The notes under the pieces are model-generated. The model worked only from the letters and a program-made list of their open reading frames with translations. It did not search any database and was not told the origin of the DNA. A stretch of 64,000 nucleotides of DNA from positions 186,001-250,000 of the forward strand of contig NZ_RBIE01000002.1 of the NCBI RefSeq assembly GCF_003633715.1. Direction: 5' to 3'. Position numbers and translations under genes: made by a program. The DNA is from Thermovibrio guaymasensis (GTDB lineage Bacteria > Aquificota > Aquificia > Desulfurobacteriales > Desulfurobacteriaceae). Shown in pieces: positions 19,639 to 28,620 of this stretch (position 1 is the stretch's first letter; the number at the start of each line of letters is the position of its first letter).

Positions 19639-20227
19639 GAAAGATGGTATTTCCTACATTGAAGAGAAGTGTGAGGATGGAAGAATAATAAATCTTCCTC
19701 TCTTCTTTAGCTTTCACGTTGAGGAAGAGGAAGGAAACAGGTTAATTGTTTCAAGATTCCTTCCTCCAGGAATAGAAAAGCATCTTCTAAACAGTAAGTT
19801 CTATGTACTTAAGGATTTTGAAGGTTCAGTTCTTATAGAGGCTCAGCTGAAGATTTCAAACGGAAAGTTCATTCTAGAGCTCCTGAAGGAAACTTTTGAA
19901 GAAAAAAGGGTCTCTAAGCGCCTTATGTTCTGTCCAGAAGACTTAGGAGAGTTTGAGTTATGGAGGGAGGGGGCTATTGTCAGCCACGTAAAAGTGCTTG
20001 ACATCAGCCTTTCCGGAATAAGAATATTAGTCAATAAGAGATTGGATCTGTCACTTGGAGAACTTCTAATTCTAACTCAGGGAACGAAAATTATGAACAT
20101 TCAAGTAATCAGAGTTTCTGAAAAAGACGATTACCTTGAAGTTGGAGCAAAAATCTTTAGCACAAACTTTAACTTAATAACTTTCCTTAGTCAACACTAC
20201 GTTGAAACAGTTAAGAAGTTCCTTTAA
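19631..20227 (+). CDS. PilZ-domain protein, probable cyclic di-GMP receptor
   Basis: The 198-residue protein has a variable N-terminal half (residues 1-90, resembling the YcgR N-terminal beta domain) and a C-terminal PilZ domain. The cyclic di-GMP signature is intact: R93-x-x-x-R97 and D124-x-S-x-x-G129. The start used is the ATG at 19631, with GAGG upstream, overlapping the chemoreceptor stop by 8 nt; a reading frame ten codons longer is less likely. The coupling implies that this receptor and chemosensory signalling act together, perhaps on a flagellum or pilus. Its 3' end overlaps convergent mqnC by 4 nt. Confidence 0.85.
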   Translation: MTRKDGISYIEEKCEDGRIINLPLFFSFHVEEEEGNRLIVSRFLPPGIEKHLLNSKFYVLKDFEGSVLIEAQLKISNGKFILELLKETFEEKRVSKRLMFCPEDLGEFELWREGAIVSHVKVLDISLSGIRILVNKRLDLSLGELLILTQGTKIMNIQVIRVSEKDDYLEVGAKIFSTNFNLITFLSQHYVETVKKFL

Positions 20228-21291
20228 AACTCCCTTAATCTCCTGTACAGAGTGTCCCTCTGTACAGGTTTATAACCTGCATCCTTTATGAGTCTGATAA
20301 TCTCTTCCAGCGGCATTCTAAACTTAACTCCTGCCGCTGCAACAACGTTTTCCTCAATCATCAGAGAACCAAAGTCGTTTGCCCCAAACTTGAGGGCCAC
20401 CTGAGCCATCTTTCCTCCCTGGGTAACCCATGAAGCCTGAAGATTCTCAAAGTTATCAAGGTAAATCCTTGAAACGGCAAGAACCCTTAAATACCTCTCT
20501 CCACTTGCCTTTTCCTTAATCTCTCTACCAAGCTCTGTATTGTCCGGCTGATAACTCCAAGGAATAAAAGCTGTAAAACCTCCAGTCTCATCCTGAAGTT
20601 CCCTTATAACCCTTAAGTGCTCAACGATATCCTCATCATTATCCAAACTTCCAAACATCATAGTTGCAGTTGTCCTCAAGCCTAGCTTATGGGCGGTTCT
20701 ATGAACATCCAGCCACTTAGCAGTCTTAATCTTATTGGGAGCTATTCTGTCCCTAACCCTGTCCGTAAGTATCTCTGCCCCTCCTCCAGGTATTGAACCA
20801 AGACCAGCTTCCTTTAAACGCCTTATAACCTCCTCAACAGATAGGTTGGAGATTTTTGATATGTGAACTATCTCAGGTGCAGAGAAGCCGTGAACATGAA
20901 TGTTGGGAAATTCACTTTTAATAAAGTTTAAGAGCTCCTCGTAGTACTCAATTCCGAGCTTAGGGTGAAGACCCCCTTGAAGTAAAATCGCAGTTCCTCC
21001 AAGCTCCACAGTTTCTTTAATCTTTTCTTTTAAGGTCTTCCTATCTATCACGTAAGCATCAGGGTCTCCCTCATCCCTGTAAAAGGCACAGAACCTACAC
21101 TTGCAAATACAAACGTTCGTGTAGTTAATGTTCCTGTCTATAACAAAAGTAACTACCCTTTCTGGGTGAATTCTGTTCCTCACAAAGTTTGCAAGCTGTC
21201 CCAGAGTTAACAGGTCTTCTTCTTTCAGTAGTTTTAAAGCTTCTTCTTCACTTATCCTTCTCCCTGAAAGGACCTTTTCAACAACCTCCAT
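20224..21291 (-). CDS. mqnC: Cyclic dehypoxanthine futalosine synthase (radical SAM)
   Basis: MqnC catalyses the spiro-cyclisation step of the futalosine route to menaquinone. The 355-residue protein carries the radical SAM cluster motif C61-x3-C65-x2-C68 in NVCICKCRFCAFYR. The family-typical stretches SAPEIVH, GLGSIPGGGAEIL and FGANDFGSLMIEENVV follow. MqnE is the nearest relative, but CAFYR plus the IPGGGAEIL and SWVTQG segments favour MqnC. Its presence implies the organism makes menaquinone by the alternative pathway, as expected for Aquificota and Campylobacterota. No other mqn gene is in the window. Confidence 0.92.
   Translation of the reverse strand: MEVVEKVLSGRRISEEEALKLLKEEDLLTLGQLANFVRNRIHPERVVTFVIDRNINYTNVCICKCRFCAFYRDEGDPDAYVIDRKTLKEKIKETVELGGTAILLQGGLHPKLGIEYYEELLNFIKSEFPNIHVHGFSAPEIVHISKISNLSVEEVIRRLKEAGLGSIPGGGAEILTDRVRDRIAPNKIKTAKWLDVHRTAHKLGLRTTATMMFGSLDNDEDIVEHLRVIRELQDETGGFTAFIPWSYQPDNTELGREIKEKASGERYLRVLAVSRIYLDNFENLQASWVTQGGKMAQVALKFGANDFGSLMIEENVVAAAGVKFRMPLEEIIRLIKDAGYKPVQRDTLYRRLREF
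20242..20268 (+). repeat. Perfect 11-bp inverted repeat, possible hairpin after the PilZ gene
   Basis: CCTGTACAGAG, a 5-nt spacer (TGTCC), and the exact complement CTCTGTACAGG. It begins 14 nt after the PilZ stop and is followed by GTTTATAA on the plus strand. It also lies within the last codons of mqnC. It may act as a weak terminator or RNA 3' end for the chemoreceptor-PilZ transcript, or as a protein-binding palindrome. Confidence 0.6.
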
Positions 21292-21332
21292 ACTTCTCTC
21301 CCTGGGGAATATAATTAAGACAATTCAAGTCT

Positions 21333-22025
21333 ATGGAGATTAACTTGGAGTGTCAAATCTGCGGTGGTAGTGGCTGGATTATAGAGGAAATTAACGGAAG
21401 GCGATTTGCAAAGAGGTGTAGGTGTCAGTTTGAAAGCTTCAGCAGGACATACCTTTCCTCTTCAGGAATTCCCGCAAGGTACAAGTCCTGTAAGTTCAAA
21501 AACTACTCTCCCCAAACACCTTACCAGCTTAGGGCCCTCAAGTTCTGTAGAGAATTCTTCTTCCTCTACCCTTTCGTTGAAAGGGGAATCCTACTTTACG
21601 GCCCTCCGGGAACGGGAAAGACCCACTTAGCAGCAGCAACTCTAAGGAACATCATTGAGTATAAAGGCTTAAAGGGAACCTTCTGCGACTTCAGGAACCT
21701 CTTAATTGAGTTAAAGAACTCTTTCTCCTCCAGTGAATCAACAGGTGAAATCCTTGACTCAGTTAGAAAAGCTCCATTACTTGTCCTTGACGATGTAGGA
21801 GCTGAAAGGAATACAGAGTGGGCAAAGGAAATCTTAGGGGAAATAATTAACTACCGATACACTCAAAACTTACCAACAATAATAACTACAAACTTAAGGT
21901 TTGACCTATACACCGACGACTCCTTCTCTGCCAAGTTTGATACGAGAACAGAGTCAAGGCTGTACGACATGTGTAAAATCTTAAAGGTGGAAGGTGATGA
22001 CAGGAGGAAAAAGAATTACCTATAA
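21333..22025 (+). CDS. DnaC/IstB-like AAA+ ATPase, probable replicative helicase loader
   Basis: The 230-residue protein begins with a zinc-finger-like Cys cluster (C7-x2-C10-GGSGW, then C29-R-C31), as in DnaC- or DnaI-like loaders. The AAA+ domain contains Walker A GPPGTGKTH near residue 90, Walker B LVLDDVGAE, sensor-1 TTNL, and an arginine finger region SRLYDMC. It is likely to deliver DnaB helicase to replication origins. IstB transposition helpers have a similar fold, but no transposase is nearby, so the loader role is preferred. Its 3' end overlaps nadK by 29 nt. Confidence 0.82.
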   Translation: MEINLECQICGGSGWIIEEINGRRFAKRCRCQFESFSRTYLSSSGIPARYKSCKFKNYSPQTPYQLRALKFCREFFFLYPFVERGILLYGPPGTGKTHLAAATLRNIIEYKGLKGTFCDFRNLLIELKNSFSSSESTGEILDSVRKAPLLVLDDVGAERNTEWAKEILGEIINYRYTQNLPTIITTNLRFDLYTDDSFSAKFDTRTESRLYDMCKILKVEGDDRRKKNYL

Positions 22026-22893
22026 GAACATCGGGATAATAGCTAACCCGACAAAACCTGAAAGTGCACAAGGTATAGAAAGGGTACTAAAGAAGCTCCA
22101 CCAGTACGATGTAAGCATTTACATTGATGAGGAGAGCTGCAAGTTAGTAGAGAAGAGCAAGTGCTCTTCATACGAAAAGGTTAAAGTCGTTGATAGGCTC
22201 GTACTTCCCGACAAGGTTGACGTTATACTAGTTCTAGGAGGGGATGGAACTTTTCTTACAGTTGCAAAGCTAGTTGACAAAAAGCCGGTTCCTCTACTTG
22301 GGATAAACTTTGGAACTCTAGGCTTTTTAACCGAAATCCCGATAGAAAAGATTGAGGAGTGCATAGATAAGCTAATAGCAGGAGAATTCATAGTTGAAAA
22401 TAGACCAGTTTTAAGGGTGAAGGTCGTAAGGAAAAACGGGCACATTTTAATCTACAGGTGCGTCAACGAAGTAGCCATAAAGAGGGATACACTAGCTAGA
22501 ATTATAGAGATTGACGTTGATGCAGACGGGGAGTACCTAACAACATTTAGAGGAGACGGAGTAATAGTTGCGACTCCAACCGGCTCAACTGCTTACTCCC
22601 TCTCTGCCGGCGGACCTATCCTTTACCCAACCCTTAACGCAATGCTGTTAACTCCAATATGCCCCCACACACTTACAATGAGGCCACTGGTTTTAAAGGG
22701 TGAAACCTGCCTTACCGTAAAGTTGAAGACAGAAAGCGAGAACGTTATGGTCATATTTGACGGACAGGAAGGAATAGAATTAAGGGTAGGGGACTTAATA
22801 GAGATAACTCGCTCCCCCTACGACTTACTGATTCTGAGAGACCCAGCAAAGTCTTACTTTGAAACCTTAAGGGAGAAACTAAAATGGGGATAG
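21997..22893 (+). CDS. nadK: NAD kinase
   Basis: NadK phosphorylates NAD to NADP. The 298-residue protein has the catalytic GGDGTFL motif near residue 75 and the NAD-binding NEVAIKRD. The glycine-rich GDGVIVATPTGSTAYSLSA is near residue 190. The start used is the ATG at 21997; an in-frame GTG one codon earlier overlaps the same GGAAGG ribosome site. The beginning lies 29 nt inside the upstream ATPase gene. The next gene begins 10 nt before its stop, so nadK sits in a tightly packed four-gene run. Confidence 0.95.
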   Translation: MTGGKRITYKNIGIIANPTKPESAQGIERVLKKLHQYDVSIYIDEESCKLVEKSKCSSYEKVKVVDRLVLPDKVDVILVLGGDGTFLTVAKLVDKKPVPLLGINFGTLGFLTEIPIEKIEECIDKLIAGEFIVENRPVLRVKVVRKNGHILIYRCVNEVAIKRDTLARIIEIDVDADGEYLTTFRGDGVIVATPTGSTAYSLSAGGPILYPTLNAMLLTPICPHTLTMRPLVLKGETCLTVKLKTESENVMVIFDGQEGIELRVGDLIEITRSPYDLLILRDPAKSYFETLREKLKWG

Positions 22894-23678
22894 TTGCAGG
22901 ACTTACAGCTACCGCCGTTGCAGTACTAGTCTTTCTCTTTTCAATAAATCAAGGTTTTAAAACCCCTGAGAGTGCCCAGTGTTACAAGGGTAAAGTTTAC
23001 GTTTCAAACGTTGGAAACCTTCCTCCTGATGCTAAAGATGGGGACGGTTACATAGCCCTCGTTTCTAAGGACGGAAAAATCCTAAACGATAAATTCATTA
23101 CAGGTTTAAACGCCCCCAAGGGAATAACTTTCTGTAGTGGAAAACTCTTCATTACCGATATTGACAGGGTTGTTGTTGCAGACCCTGAAAGGGGTAGAAT
23201 TCTAAAAGGGGTACCGATTAAAGGAGCAAAGTTCCTCAACGATGCCGCCTGTTACAGAGGAAAAGTCTTCGTATCAGACACTCAAACTAACTCAATATAC
23301 ACTGTTGACTCAGAAAATTACTCTGTGAAGCTCTACATTAAGAGCCATAAGCTAGAAGGTCCTAACGGGCTTGCTTTCACAAAAGATGGAAAACTAATAG
23401 TTGCAAGCTGGGGGGGAGGAAAGTTAATTGAGGTAGACGGTGGAATAAAAGTGCTTGCCTCCGGCTTTGAAAACCTTGACGGAGTAGCAATATCTAAAGA
23501 TGGAACTATCTTCTTCTCAGACTTCTCAGCAGGTAAAATTTACGCCTACAAGGACGGAAGAGTGTTTACAGTTGCTCAAGGCTTAACATCTCCAGCCGAC
23601 ATCGGATACTGCCGGGGAGAGCTCCTCGTTCCTGAGTTCTTAATGAACGACGTGAAAGTAATGAAGGTTAAGCTATGA
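22884..23678 (+). CDS. Membrane-anchored beta-propeller protein (SMP-30/NHL-like)
   Basis: The 264 residues start with a hydrophobic segment (about 4-20) that is a signal anchor. The rest is a repeated beta-sheet pattern: GKVYVSN, GKLFITD, GKVFVSD, DGKLIVAS and DGTIFFSD, each about 40-45 residues apart. This suggests a six-bladed propeller of the SMP-30/gluconolactonase or NHL type exposed to the periplasm. Catalytic metal ligands of true lactonases are not obvious, so a binding role is as likely. It overlaps nadK by 10 nt and rapZ by 4 nt. Its function is unknown. Confidence 0.7.
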   Translation: MGIVAGLTATAVAVLVFLFSINQGFKTPESAQCYKGKVYVSNVGNLPPDAKDGDGYIALVSKDGKILNDKFITGLNAPKGITFCSGKLFITDIDRVVVADPERGRILKGVPIKGAKFLNDAACYRGKVFVSDTQTNSIYTVDSENYSVKLYIKSHKLEGPNGLAFTKDGKLIVASWGGGKLIEVDGGIKVLASGFENLDGVAISKDGTIFFSDFSAGKIYAYKDGRVFTVAQGLTSPADIGYCRGELLVPEFLMNDVKVMKVKL

Positions 23679-24595
23679 AAAGGATCGTTGTAATTACAGG
23701 TGAAGCTGGAGCAGGAAAATCCTCAGCGATAAAGCACCTTGAAGATTTAGGTTTCTACTGTATAGAAAACATCCCTCCAGACTTAATCCCCGAATTTATA
23801 AAGTTAATTGAGAGGAGTTCTGAGATTGAAAAGGCAGCCTTAGTTATTGACATAAGAAACCCTAAGTTTCGCTCGTCTGCCCCCCAGATGTTAAGGAAAC
23901 TAAAGAATAGATACCCTCTTGAAATCTGGTACTTTACTGCCGATAAAGACTCTCTACTAAAGAGGTTTAAAGAAACTAGAAGGCCTCACCCCCTTCAGAA
24001 ATACCTTCCACAGGAGAACCTAGAAAAACTTATTGAAAAGGAAAAGGAGTTTTACGAAGGGGTAAAAGAACTCTCAGATAAGAACATAGATACAACGAAC
24101 CTCACGGTTCACGACCTTAAGAGGAAAGTAAAGGAGCTCCTTAAAACAGGAAAGTTAAACCTTCAGGTTAACTTTATCTCCTTCGGCTTTAAGTACGGAG
24201 TACCTCTCTCTGCAGACAACGTATTTGACGTACGTTTTCTTCCAAACCCCCACTTCGTTCCAGAGCTCAAAGAGAAAACGGGGAGGGACAGGGAGGTTCT
24301 TGACTACATACTTAAGTTTGAACAAACTAAGAAAACCTTTGAATTAATTTACAACTTCGTTAAGTTTACCCTTCCCCTTTACGAAAGAGAGGGTAAATCA
24401 TACATAACCTACGCCGTTGGGTGTACTGGAGGTCAGCACCGCTCCGTTGCCTTTGCACAACTCCTTGCAGAGAAAGTTGCAGAGGAATTTCCGGAGTACG
24501 AAGTCTTCGTTGAACACAGAGAGCAGGGAATAAGGGAAAAAGTAGAGGGGCAAAAAGCCCCTACTGAGAAAGCTTTTCCTGAGAACGACAGATAA
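23675..24595 (+). CDS. rapZ: RNase adapter / nucleotide-binding protein RapZ (YvcJ family)
   Basis: RapZ-family proteins bind nucleotides and RNA; in E. coli RapZ steers RNase E to the small RNA GlmZ and so controls amino-sugar synthesis. The 306-residue protein has the P-loop GEAGAGKS at residues 8-15 and the family stretch LGFYCIENIPPDLIPEF. The C-terminal domain contains FGFKYG, DVRFLPNPHFV and the GCTGGQHRSVAFA motif. The extra C-terminal tail of about 15 residues overlaps the convergent coiled-coil gene by 35 nt. A small GGGGC-AAAAA-GCCCC hairpin lies in this overlap at 24547-24561. Confidence 0.93.
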   Translation: MKRIVVITGEAGAGKSSAIKHLEDLGFYCIENIPPDLIPEFIKLIERSSEIEKAALVIDIRNPKFRSSAPQMLRKLKNRYPLEIWYFTADKDSLLKRFKETRRPHPLQKYLPQENLEKLIEKEKEFYEGVKELSDKNIDTTNLTVHDLKRKVKELLKTGKLNLQVNFISFGFKYGVPLSADNVFDVRFLPNPHFVPELKEKTGRDREVLDYILKFEQTKKTFELIYNFVKFTLPLYEREGKSYITYAVGCTGGQHRSVAFAQLLAEKVAEEFPEYEVFVEHREQGIREKVEGQKAPTEKAFPENDR

Positions 24596-25082
24596 ACTGC
24601 TGAAGGTTATTAAGAACTCTTTCAAGTTCCCTCAGGTAGTACTTATAGTCCCTCTTAAGGAGACTCAGCTCTTTCTCTAAAGTCTCCTCTTCCTCAAGGA
24701 GCCTATTTTCTTCAAAGACAAGCTCTTTATACTTCTGTCTTAGATCTTCAATCTCAGAGCTTAACTTCTCAGCCCTTTCAACTAACCTGTTCCTCTGTTC
24801 AAGCAACCTCTCGTACTCCCTCGGAGAATCTGCATCCTGGAGCAACTTCCTGTGGCGGGCAATCTTATGCCGGAGCTCCCTAAGCTCCCTCTCCTTCTCC
24901 TTCAACTCCTTTAAAACTGAAAGGACCCTCTTTTCAACTTCAAGAAGGCTCTCCTTAAGGGCCGAAAGCCTGCTCTCCTTCTCCTCAATGAGAGCCGAGA
25001 GCTCCTCCACCTTCCTCTTTAAACTCTCAGCGTGCTCCCCTAACTTCTCAACCTCCTCAACTAGCGCCTTTAACCTCTCCAT
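24561..25082 (-). CDS. Coiled-coil protein resembling the helical part of zinc-ribbon CT398/FlgZ-type proteins
   Basis: The 173 residues are almost entirely heptad-patterned coiled coil, rich in Leu, Glu, Lys and Arg. A central break, DADSPREYERLLEQ at about residue 83, resembles the helical hairpin turn of C4-type zinc-ribbon proteins such as HP0958/FlgZ. The C-terminal zinc ribbon of that family is absent: there is only one Cys, near residue 165. It may be a divergent or truncated relative. It overlaps the upstream DUF996 gene by 26 nt, so the two are probably translated together. Confidence 0.65.
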   Translation of the reverse strand: MERLKALVEEVEKLGEHAESLKRKVEELSALIEEKESRLSALKESLLEVEKRVLSVLKELKEKERELRELRHKIARHRKLLQDADSPREYERLLEQRNRLVERAEKLSSEIEDLRQKYKELVFEENRLLEEEETLEKELSLLKRDYKYYLRELERVLNNLQQFICRSQEKLSQ

Positions 25083-25602
25083 CTCTCTCCTCCTTCATGT
25101 TTTCTTGAGTTGTAAAGAAAGCAACCGTCAACACTATCCATCCTATCCAGCTGACAACTGCTCCAACGGCAACAACAGTTAGAATCGCTCCCCAAAAGAG
25201 GAGCTTTCCTCCCCAATCAAACAGACCGTTTGCCGTAATTAAGGCTATTTCTGAAAAGACCTTTTTCATATAGTAGGAACCAAAGACCGTAGCAGCATAC
25301 ATTATTGTAAAGGCTACAACCATTAACCCGTAAGCGAATATCCCCTCTTGCTCCTGAGATAGAGAAAGGATACTACCTACACCAAAAATTAATCCAACAA
25401 AAACACCTACAATATAAATAATAATCCCCTTTACGAAATCGCTAAAAAACTGAGGCCTTCCTCGAGAGTCTGAAAAGTTCTTAAGGGCAATAGCAAGTAG
25501 AACAAAACCGACTAAAGCTAAAACCCCTCCTGCATAAGGAATTACTCCAAAAACGATAAAAAGGCTTCCCAATCCCCCTAAAACCTTAGTATTACTGTCC
25601 AT
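25057..25602 (-). CDS. DUF996-type membrane protein
   Basis: The 181-residue protein has five to six hydrophobic helices and the DUF996 N-terminal pattern KVLGGLGSLFIVFG followed by a loop with NFSDSRG. The ATG at 25602 was chosen because GAGGAGGAGGTAGGG stands just before it; a reading frame nine codons longer has no such site. The family is common in thermophilic archaea and bacteria and has no established function. The gene follows the cimA terminator, so it needs its own promoter, which I could not identify with confidence. Confidence 0.75.
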   Translation of the reverse strand: MDSNTKVLGGLGSLFIVFGVIPYAGGVLALVGFVLLAIALKNFSDSRGRPQFFSDFVKGIIIYIVGVFVGLIFGVGSILSLSQEQEGIFAYGLMVVAFTIMYAATVFGSYYMKKVFSEIALITANGLFDWGGKLLFWGAILTVVAVGAVVSWIGWIVLTVAFFTTQENMKEERDGEVKGAS

Positions 25603-25662
25603 CCCTACCTCCTCCTCGTTATTAATCATTATTTCTTTCAGCTATTAAAACTAGCTCAGGAG

Positions 25663-25690
25663 AAATAAAAAGGAGAGCTTAGAGCTCCCC
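25663..25690 (-). terminator. Intrinsic terminator of the lysC-cimA operon
   Basis: On the minus strand, GGGGAGC-TCTAA-GCTCTCC forms a 7-bp stem with one G-U pair and is followed by TTTTTATTT. The cimA stop codon TAA lies in the loop. Confidence 0.75.
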
Positions 25691-27289
25691 TTCCTCTCTT
25701 TCGTCCTCAAGACTCAGCTTATACTTAAAGGCATCAGCAAGAGCAAGCCACGAAGCTTCAATTATGTTTGGAGAAACCCCTACCGTTCCCCACTTACGTT
25801 TCCCATCTGTACTCTCAATTAAAACTCTGGGAGAAGCCTCCGTTCCTGCAGTTTCATTTAAGATTCTTACTTTGTAATCTGTAAGCTTTACTTCTTTAAT
25901 TGACGGGTAGAACTTCTCAAGAGCCTTCCTCAAGGCCTTATCAAGGGCCTCAACAGGTCCCCTTCCCTCTGCAGCCGTATGCTCAAACCTCTCCTTAAGT
26001 CCCCTCTCTCTTGCAACCTCTTCAGGTATCTCAACCTTTATCGTAGCTTCAGCATAGGCCTCTTCGTCTTCAGAACGCTTTTCAGTTAGAACCCTAAAAC
26101 CTTTAAGCTCAAAGTACTTCTTTCCCTTTCCCAGAGCTTCCTTTAACAGGAGTTCAAAGGAAGCTTCTGCACCCTCAAAGTGGTAACCTTGAGCTTCAAG
26201 TTCCTTAATTTTTTCAAGGATTTTCTTAACTTCCGGTGATTTCTTATCAAGTTCAATACCAAGTTCCTTAGCTTTACTCACTATATTGCTACGACCTGAG
26301 AGCTCTGAAACCATAATTTTCCTTTTATTTCCAAGCAGCTCAGGCTCAACGTGCTCGTACAACTTAGGGTTTTTCTCAACTGCAGAGACGTGAACGCCCG
26401 CCTTGTGGGCAAAGGCATTCTCTCCAACGTAAGGAAGGTTAACAGGATGGGGGCGGTTGCTGAGCTCAGAAACTAGCCTTGAAACGTGGTAGAGCTTCTT
26501 TAAGTTCTCCTTCGGGATGCACTCTATCCCCATCTTTAAAACGAGGTTAGGTATTATTGAACACAGGTTAGCGTTTCCCGTCCTTTCTCCAAGGCCGTTT
26601 ATAGTTCCCTGAACTTGAACAGCCCCTTTTTTAACGGCGATTAGGGAGTTAACAACTGCCATATCGGCATCGTTGTGGGCGTGAATTCCTATCGGAGAAC
26701 TTACTTCCTTTAAGACAGCGTCAATTATCTCCTCAGTTTCGTACCACAGGGTTCCACCGTTTGTATCGCAGAGGACTAAACAGTCTGCTCCTGCTTCCTG
26801 AGCAACCTTTAGAGTCTTAACGGCGTATTCAGGGTTTGACTTGTAACCGTCAAAAAAGTGTTCAGCGTCAAAGAAAACCTCATCAAAGTACCTCTTCAAG
26901 TACTCTACCGTCTGGTATATGAGCTCAAGGTTTTCCTCAAGGGTTATCCCAAGTCCTTGAGTTGCATGAAGGTCCCAGGACTTACCAAAAACCGTCACTG
27001 CAGGAACATCCGTCCTTACAAGCTGCTGGATGTTAGGATCCTCTTCAACCTTAAGACCCTTCCTCTTTGTTGAAGAAAAGGCAACAACTTTAGCCCTTTT
27101 AAGTTTAAGTTTCCTTACTTCATCAAAGTAGGCAACGTCCTTTGGATTTGAACCTGGCCAACCACCCTCAATATAGTGAACTCCAAGTTCGTCAAGGGCT
27201 TGAGTTATCCTTAACTTGTCCTCTAAAGAGAAGGAAACTCCCCTTGTCTGAGCTCCATCCCTCAAAGTTGTGTCGTATATGTAGACCAT
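25679..27289 (-). CDS. cimA: (R)-citramalate synthase
   Basis: CimA condenses pyruvate and acetyl-CoA to citramalate, the first step of threonine-independent isoleucine synthesis. The 536 residues match the longer CimA type. The DRE-TIM catalytic motif TTLRDGAQT at residues 7-15 starts the barrel; [12 protein letters not shown] and the metal-binding HAHND follow. A C-terminal regulatory (LeuA dimer-type) domain covers about residues 395-525. The GGWPG segment distinguishes it from 2-isopropylmalate synthase. It is 19 nt downstream of lysC, with leuB and leuD, which process citramalate further, a few kilobases upstream on the same strand. Confidence 0.93.
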   Translation of the reverse strand: MVYIYDTTLRDGAQTRGVSFSLEDKLRITQALDELGVHYIEGGWPGSNPKDVAYFDEVRKLKLKRAKVVAFSSTKRKGLKVEEDPNIQQLVRTDVPAVTVFGKSWDLHATQGLGITLEENLELIYQTVEYLKRYFDEVFFDAEHFFDGYKSNPEYAVKTLKVAQEAGADCLVLCDTNGGTLWYETEEIIDAVLKEVSSPIGIHAHNDADMAVVNSLIAVKKGAVQVQGTINGLGERTGNANLCSIIPNLVLKMGIECIPKENLKKLYHVSRLVSELSNRPHPVNLPYVGENAFAHKAGVHVSAVEKNPKLYEHVEPELLGNKRKIMVSELSGRSNIVSKAKELGIELDKKSPEVKKILEKIKELEAQGYHFEGAEASFELLLKEALGKGKKYFELKGFRVLTEKRSEDEEAYAEATIKVEIPEEVARERGLKERFEHTAAEGRGPVEALDKALRKALEKFYPSIKEVKLTDYKVRILNETAGTEASPRVLIESTDGKRKWGTVGVSPNIIEASWLALADAFKYKLSLEDEREEGEL

Positions 27290-27308
27290 CTACTTCACCT
27301 CTAAAAGG

Positions 27309-28553
27309 TTAAAGCTGCTTTACCCTTTCGCTTTCCTCTTTGTCAAGTCCGAAAGCCTCATGAAGAACCCTAACTGCAAGCTCTGTAAACTTCTCATCAA
27401 TGATGCAGGAGATCTTAATCTCAGAAGTTGAAATCATTATTATGTTAATCCCATATTTTGCAAGGGTTTCAAAGACCTTCCCTGCAACTCCTGCGTGGCT
27501 CCTCATTCCAAGACCGACTACGGACACTTTGGCAATTCTGTCATCCCTTATTACCTCTTTCGCTCCAATCTCTTTAGCTATCTCCTTCGTAATCTTCTCC
27601 GCCTTACCGGCATCGTTCTTGTCCACCGTAAACGAAATATCGGTAAAACCGTCAACTGAAACGTTCTGAACTATCATATCAACGGGAATGTTTGCCTCTG
27701 CAAGGGCATCAAAGAGCTTAGCGGCAATCCCCGGCTTGTCTGGAACTTTAACTACAGTAATCCTGGCTTCATTTTTATTGTGGGCAATTCCCCTTACGAC
27801 CACCCTTTCCATAGTCTCATCTTCCTCCTTAATAAGCGTTCCTTCGTCTCCAGTAAAAGTACTGCGTACCCTTAGTGGAACTTTATACTTCATTGCAAAC
27901 TCAACTGAACGAATTTGAAGGACCTTTGCACCTAAGGAAGCAAGCTCAAGCATTTCTTCGTAAGAAAGGACAGGAATCCTCCTTGCTTCTGGAACGATCC
28001 TCGGGTCTGCAGTATATACTCCGTCAACGTCTGTATAGATATCGCACCTATCTGCCTTTAAGGCCGCTGCAAGGGCGACTGCTGAAGTATCCGAACCTCC
28101 CCTACCAAGGGTCGTAATCTCTCCCTCTTCAGTAATACCCTGAAACCCGGTAATTATTACGATCTTACCCTCTTCAAGGTGTTTTAAAATCCTTGAAGTA
28201 TCTATCTCAAGGATTCTGGCTTTAGTAAAAGCCTTATCCGTCTTTATTCCCGCCTGCCAGCCGGAAAGGGCTACGGCAGGATAGCCCATGTGGTTAAGGG
28301 TAATTGATAGGAGACCGGCCGAAACCTGTTCTCCCGTTGATACTACAAAGTCCATATCCCTTTCGTTTGGCTCCTGAGTTATTGACTTAACGAGGTTAAT
28401 AAGCCTATCCGTTTCACCTGCCATAGCAGAAACAACAACAACGACCCTATTTCCCTTTTCCTTCTCCTCCAAGATTCTCTTAGCAACAAAATCCCTGATT
28501 CTCTCTATGGAGCCCATAGAGGTTCCGCCGAACTTCTGAACGATTAAAGCCAT
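27309..28553 (-). CDS. lysC: Aspartate kinase
   Basis: LysC phosphorylates aspartate, the entry step to lysine, threonine and methionine. The 414-residue protein begins with the kinase motif KFGGTSMG and contains [10 protein letters not shown] and GRGGSDTSA. Two ACT domains at the C-terminus (about 265-340 and 345-410; typical [15 protein letters not shown]) are the feedback site for lysine or threonine. A good ribosome site (CTGGAGG) precedes the ATG, and a plausible promoter lies about 40 nt upstream. It is followed by cimA in the same direction, so aspartate-family and isoleucine synthesis are linked. Confidence 0.95.
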   Translation of the reverse strand: MALIVQKFGGTSMGSIERIRDFVAKRILEEKEKGNRVVVVVSAMAGETDRLINLVKSITQEPNERDMDFVVSTGEQVSAGLLSITLNHMGYPAVALSGWQAGIKTDKAFTKARILEIDTSRILKHLEEGKIVIITGFQGITEEGEITTLGRGGSDTSAVALAAALKADRCDIYTDVDGVYTADPRIVPEARRIPVLSYEEMLELASLGAKVLQIRSVEFAMKYKVPLRVRSTFTGDEGTLIKEEDETMERVVVRGIAHNKNEARITVVKVPDKPGIAAKLFDALAEANIPVDMIVQNVSVDGFTDISFTVDKNDAGKAEKITKEIAKEIGAKEVIRDDRIAKVSVVGLGMRSHAGVAGKVFETLAKYGINIIMISTSEIKISCIIDEKFTELAVRVLHEAFGLDKEESERVKQL

Positions 28554-28591
28554 CGGGAAAGCCTCCAGGTAATTAAGAAATTTAAATGGAG

Positions 28592-28620
28592 ATTATAAGA
28601 GTAAATCTATTACTTGAGAA
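28592..28620 (-). promoter_or_regulatory. Probable lysC promoter
   Basis: On the minus strand TTCTCA (28620-28615), a 17-bp spacer and a perfect TATAAT (28597-28592) stand 39 nt before the lysC ATG. The -35 matches the consensus at four of six positions. The -35 overlaps the end of the upstream LysM gene. Confidence 0.5.

Noticed and set aside
21333-22025. IstB-like ATPase as part of an insertion sequence
   Set aside because: No transposase, inverted repeats or target duplication were seen nearby. The zinc-finger N-terminus and housekeeping neighbours favour a helicase loader.
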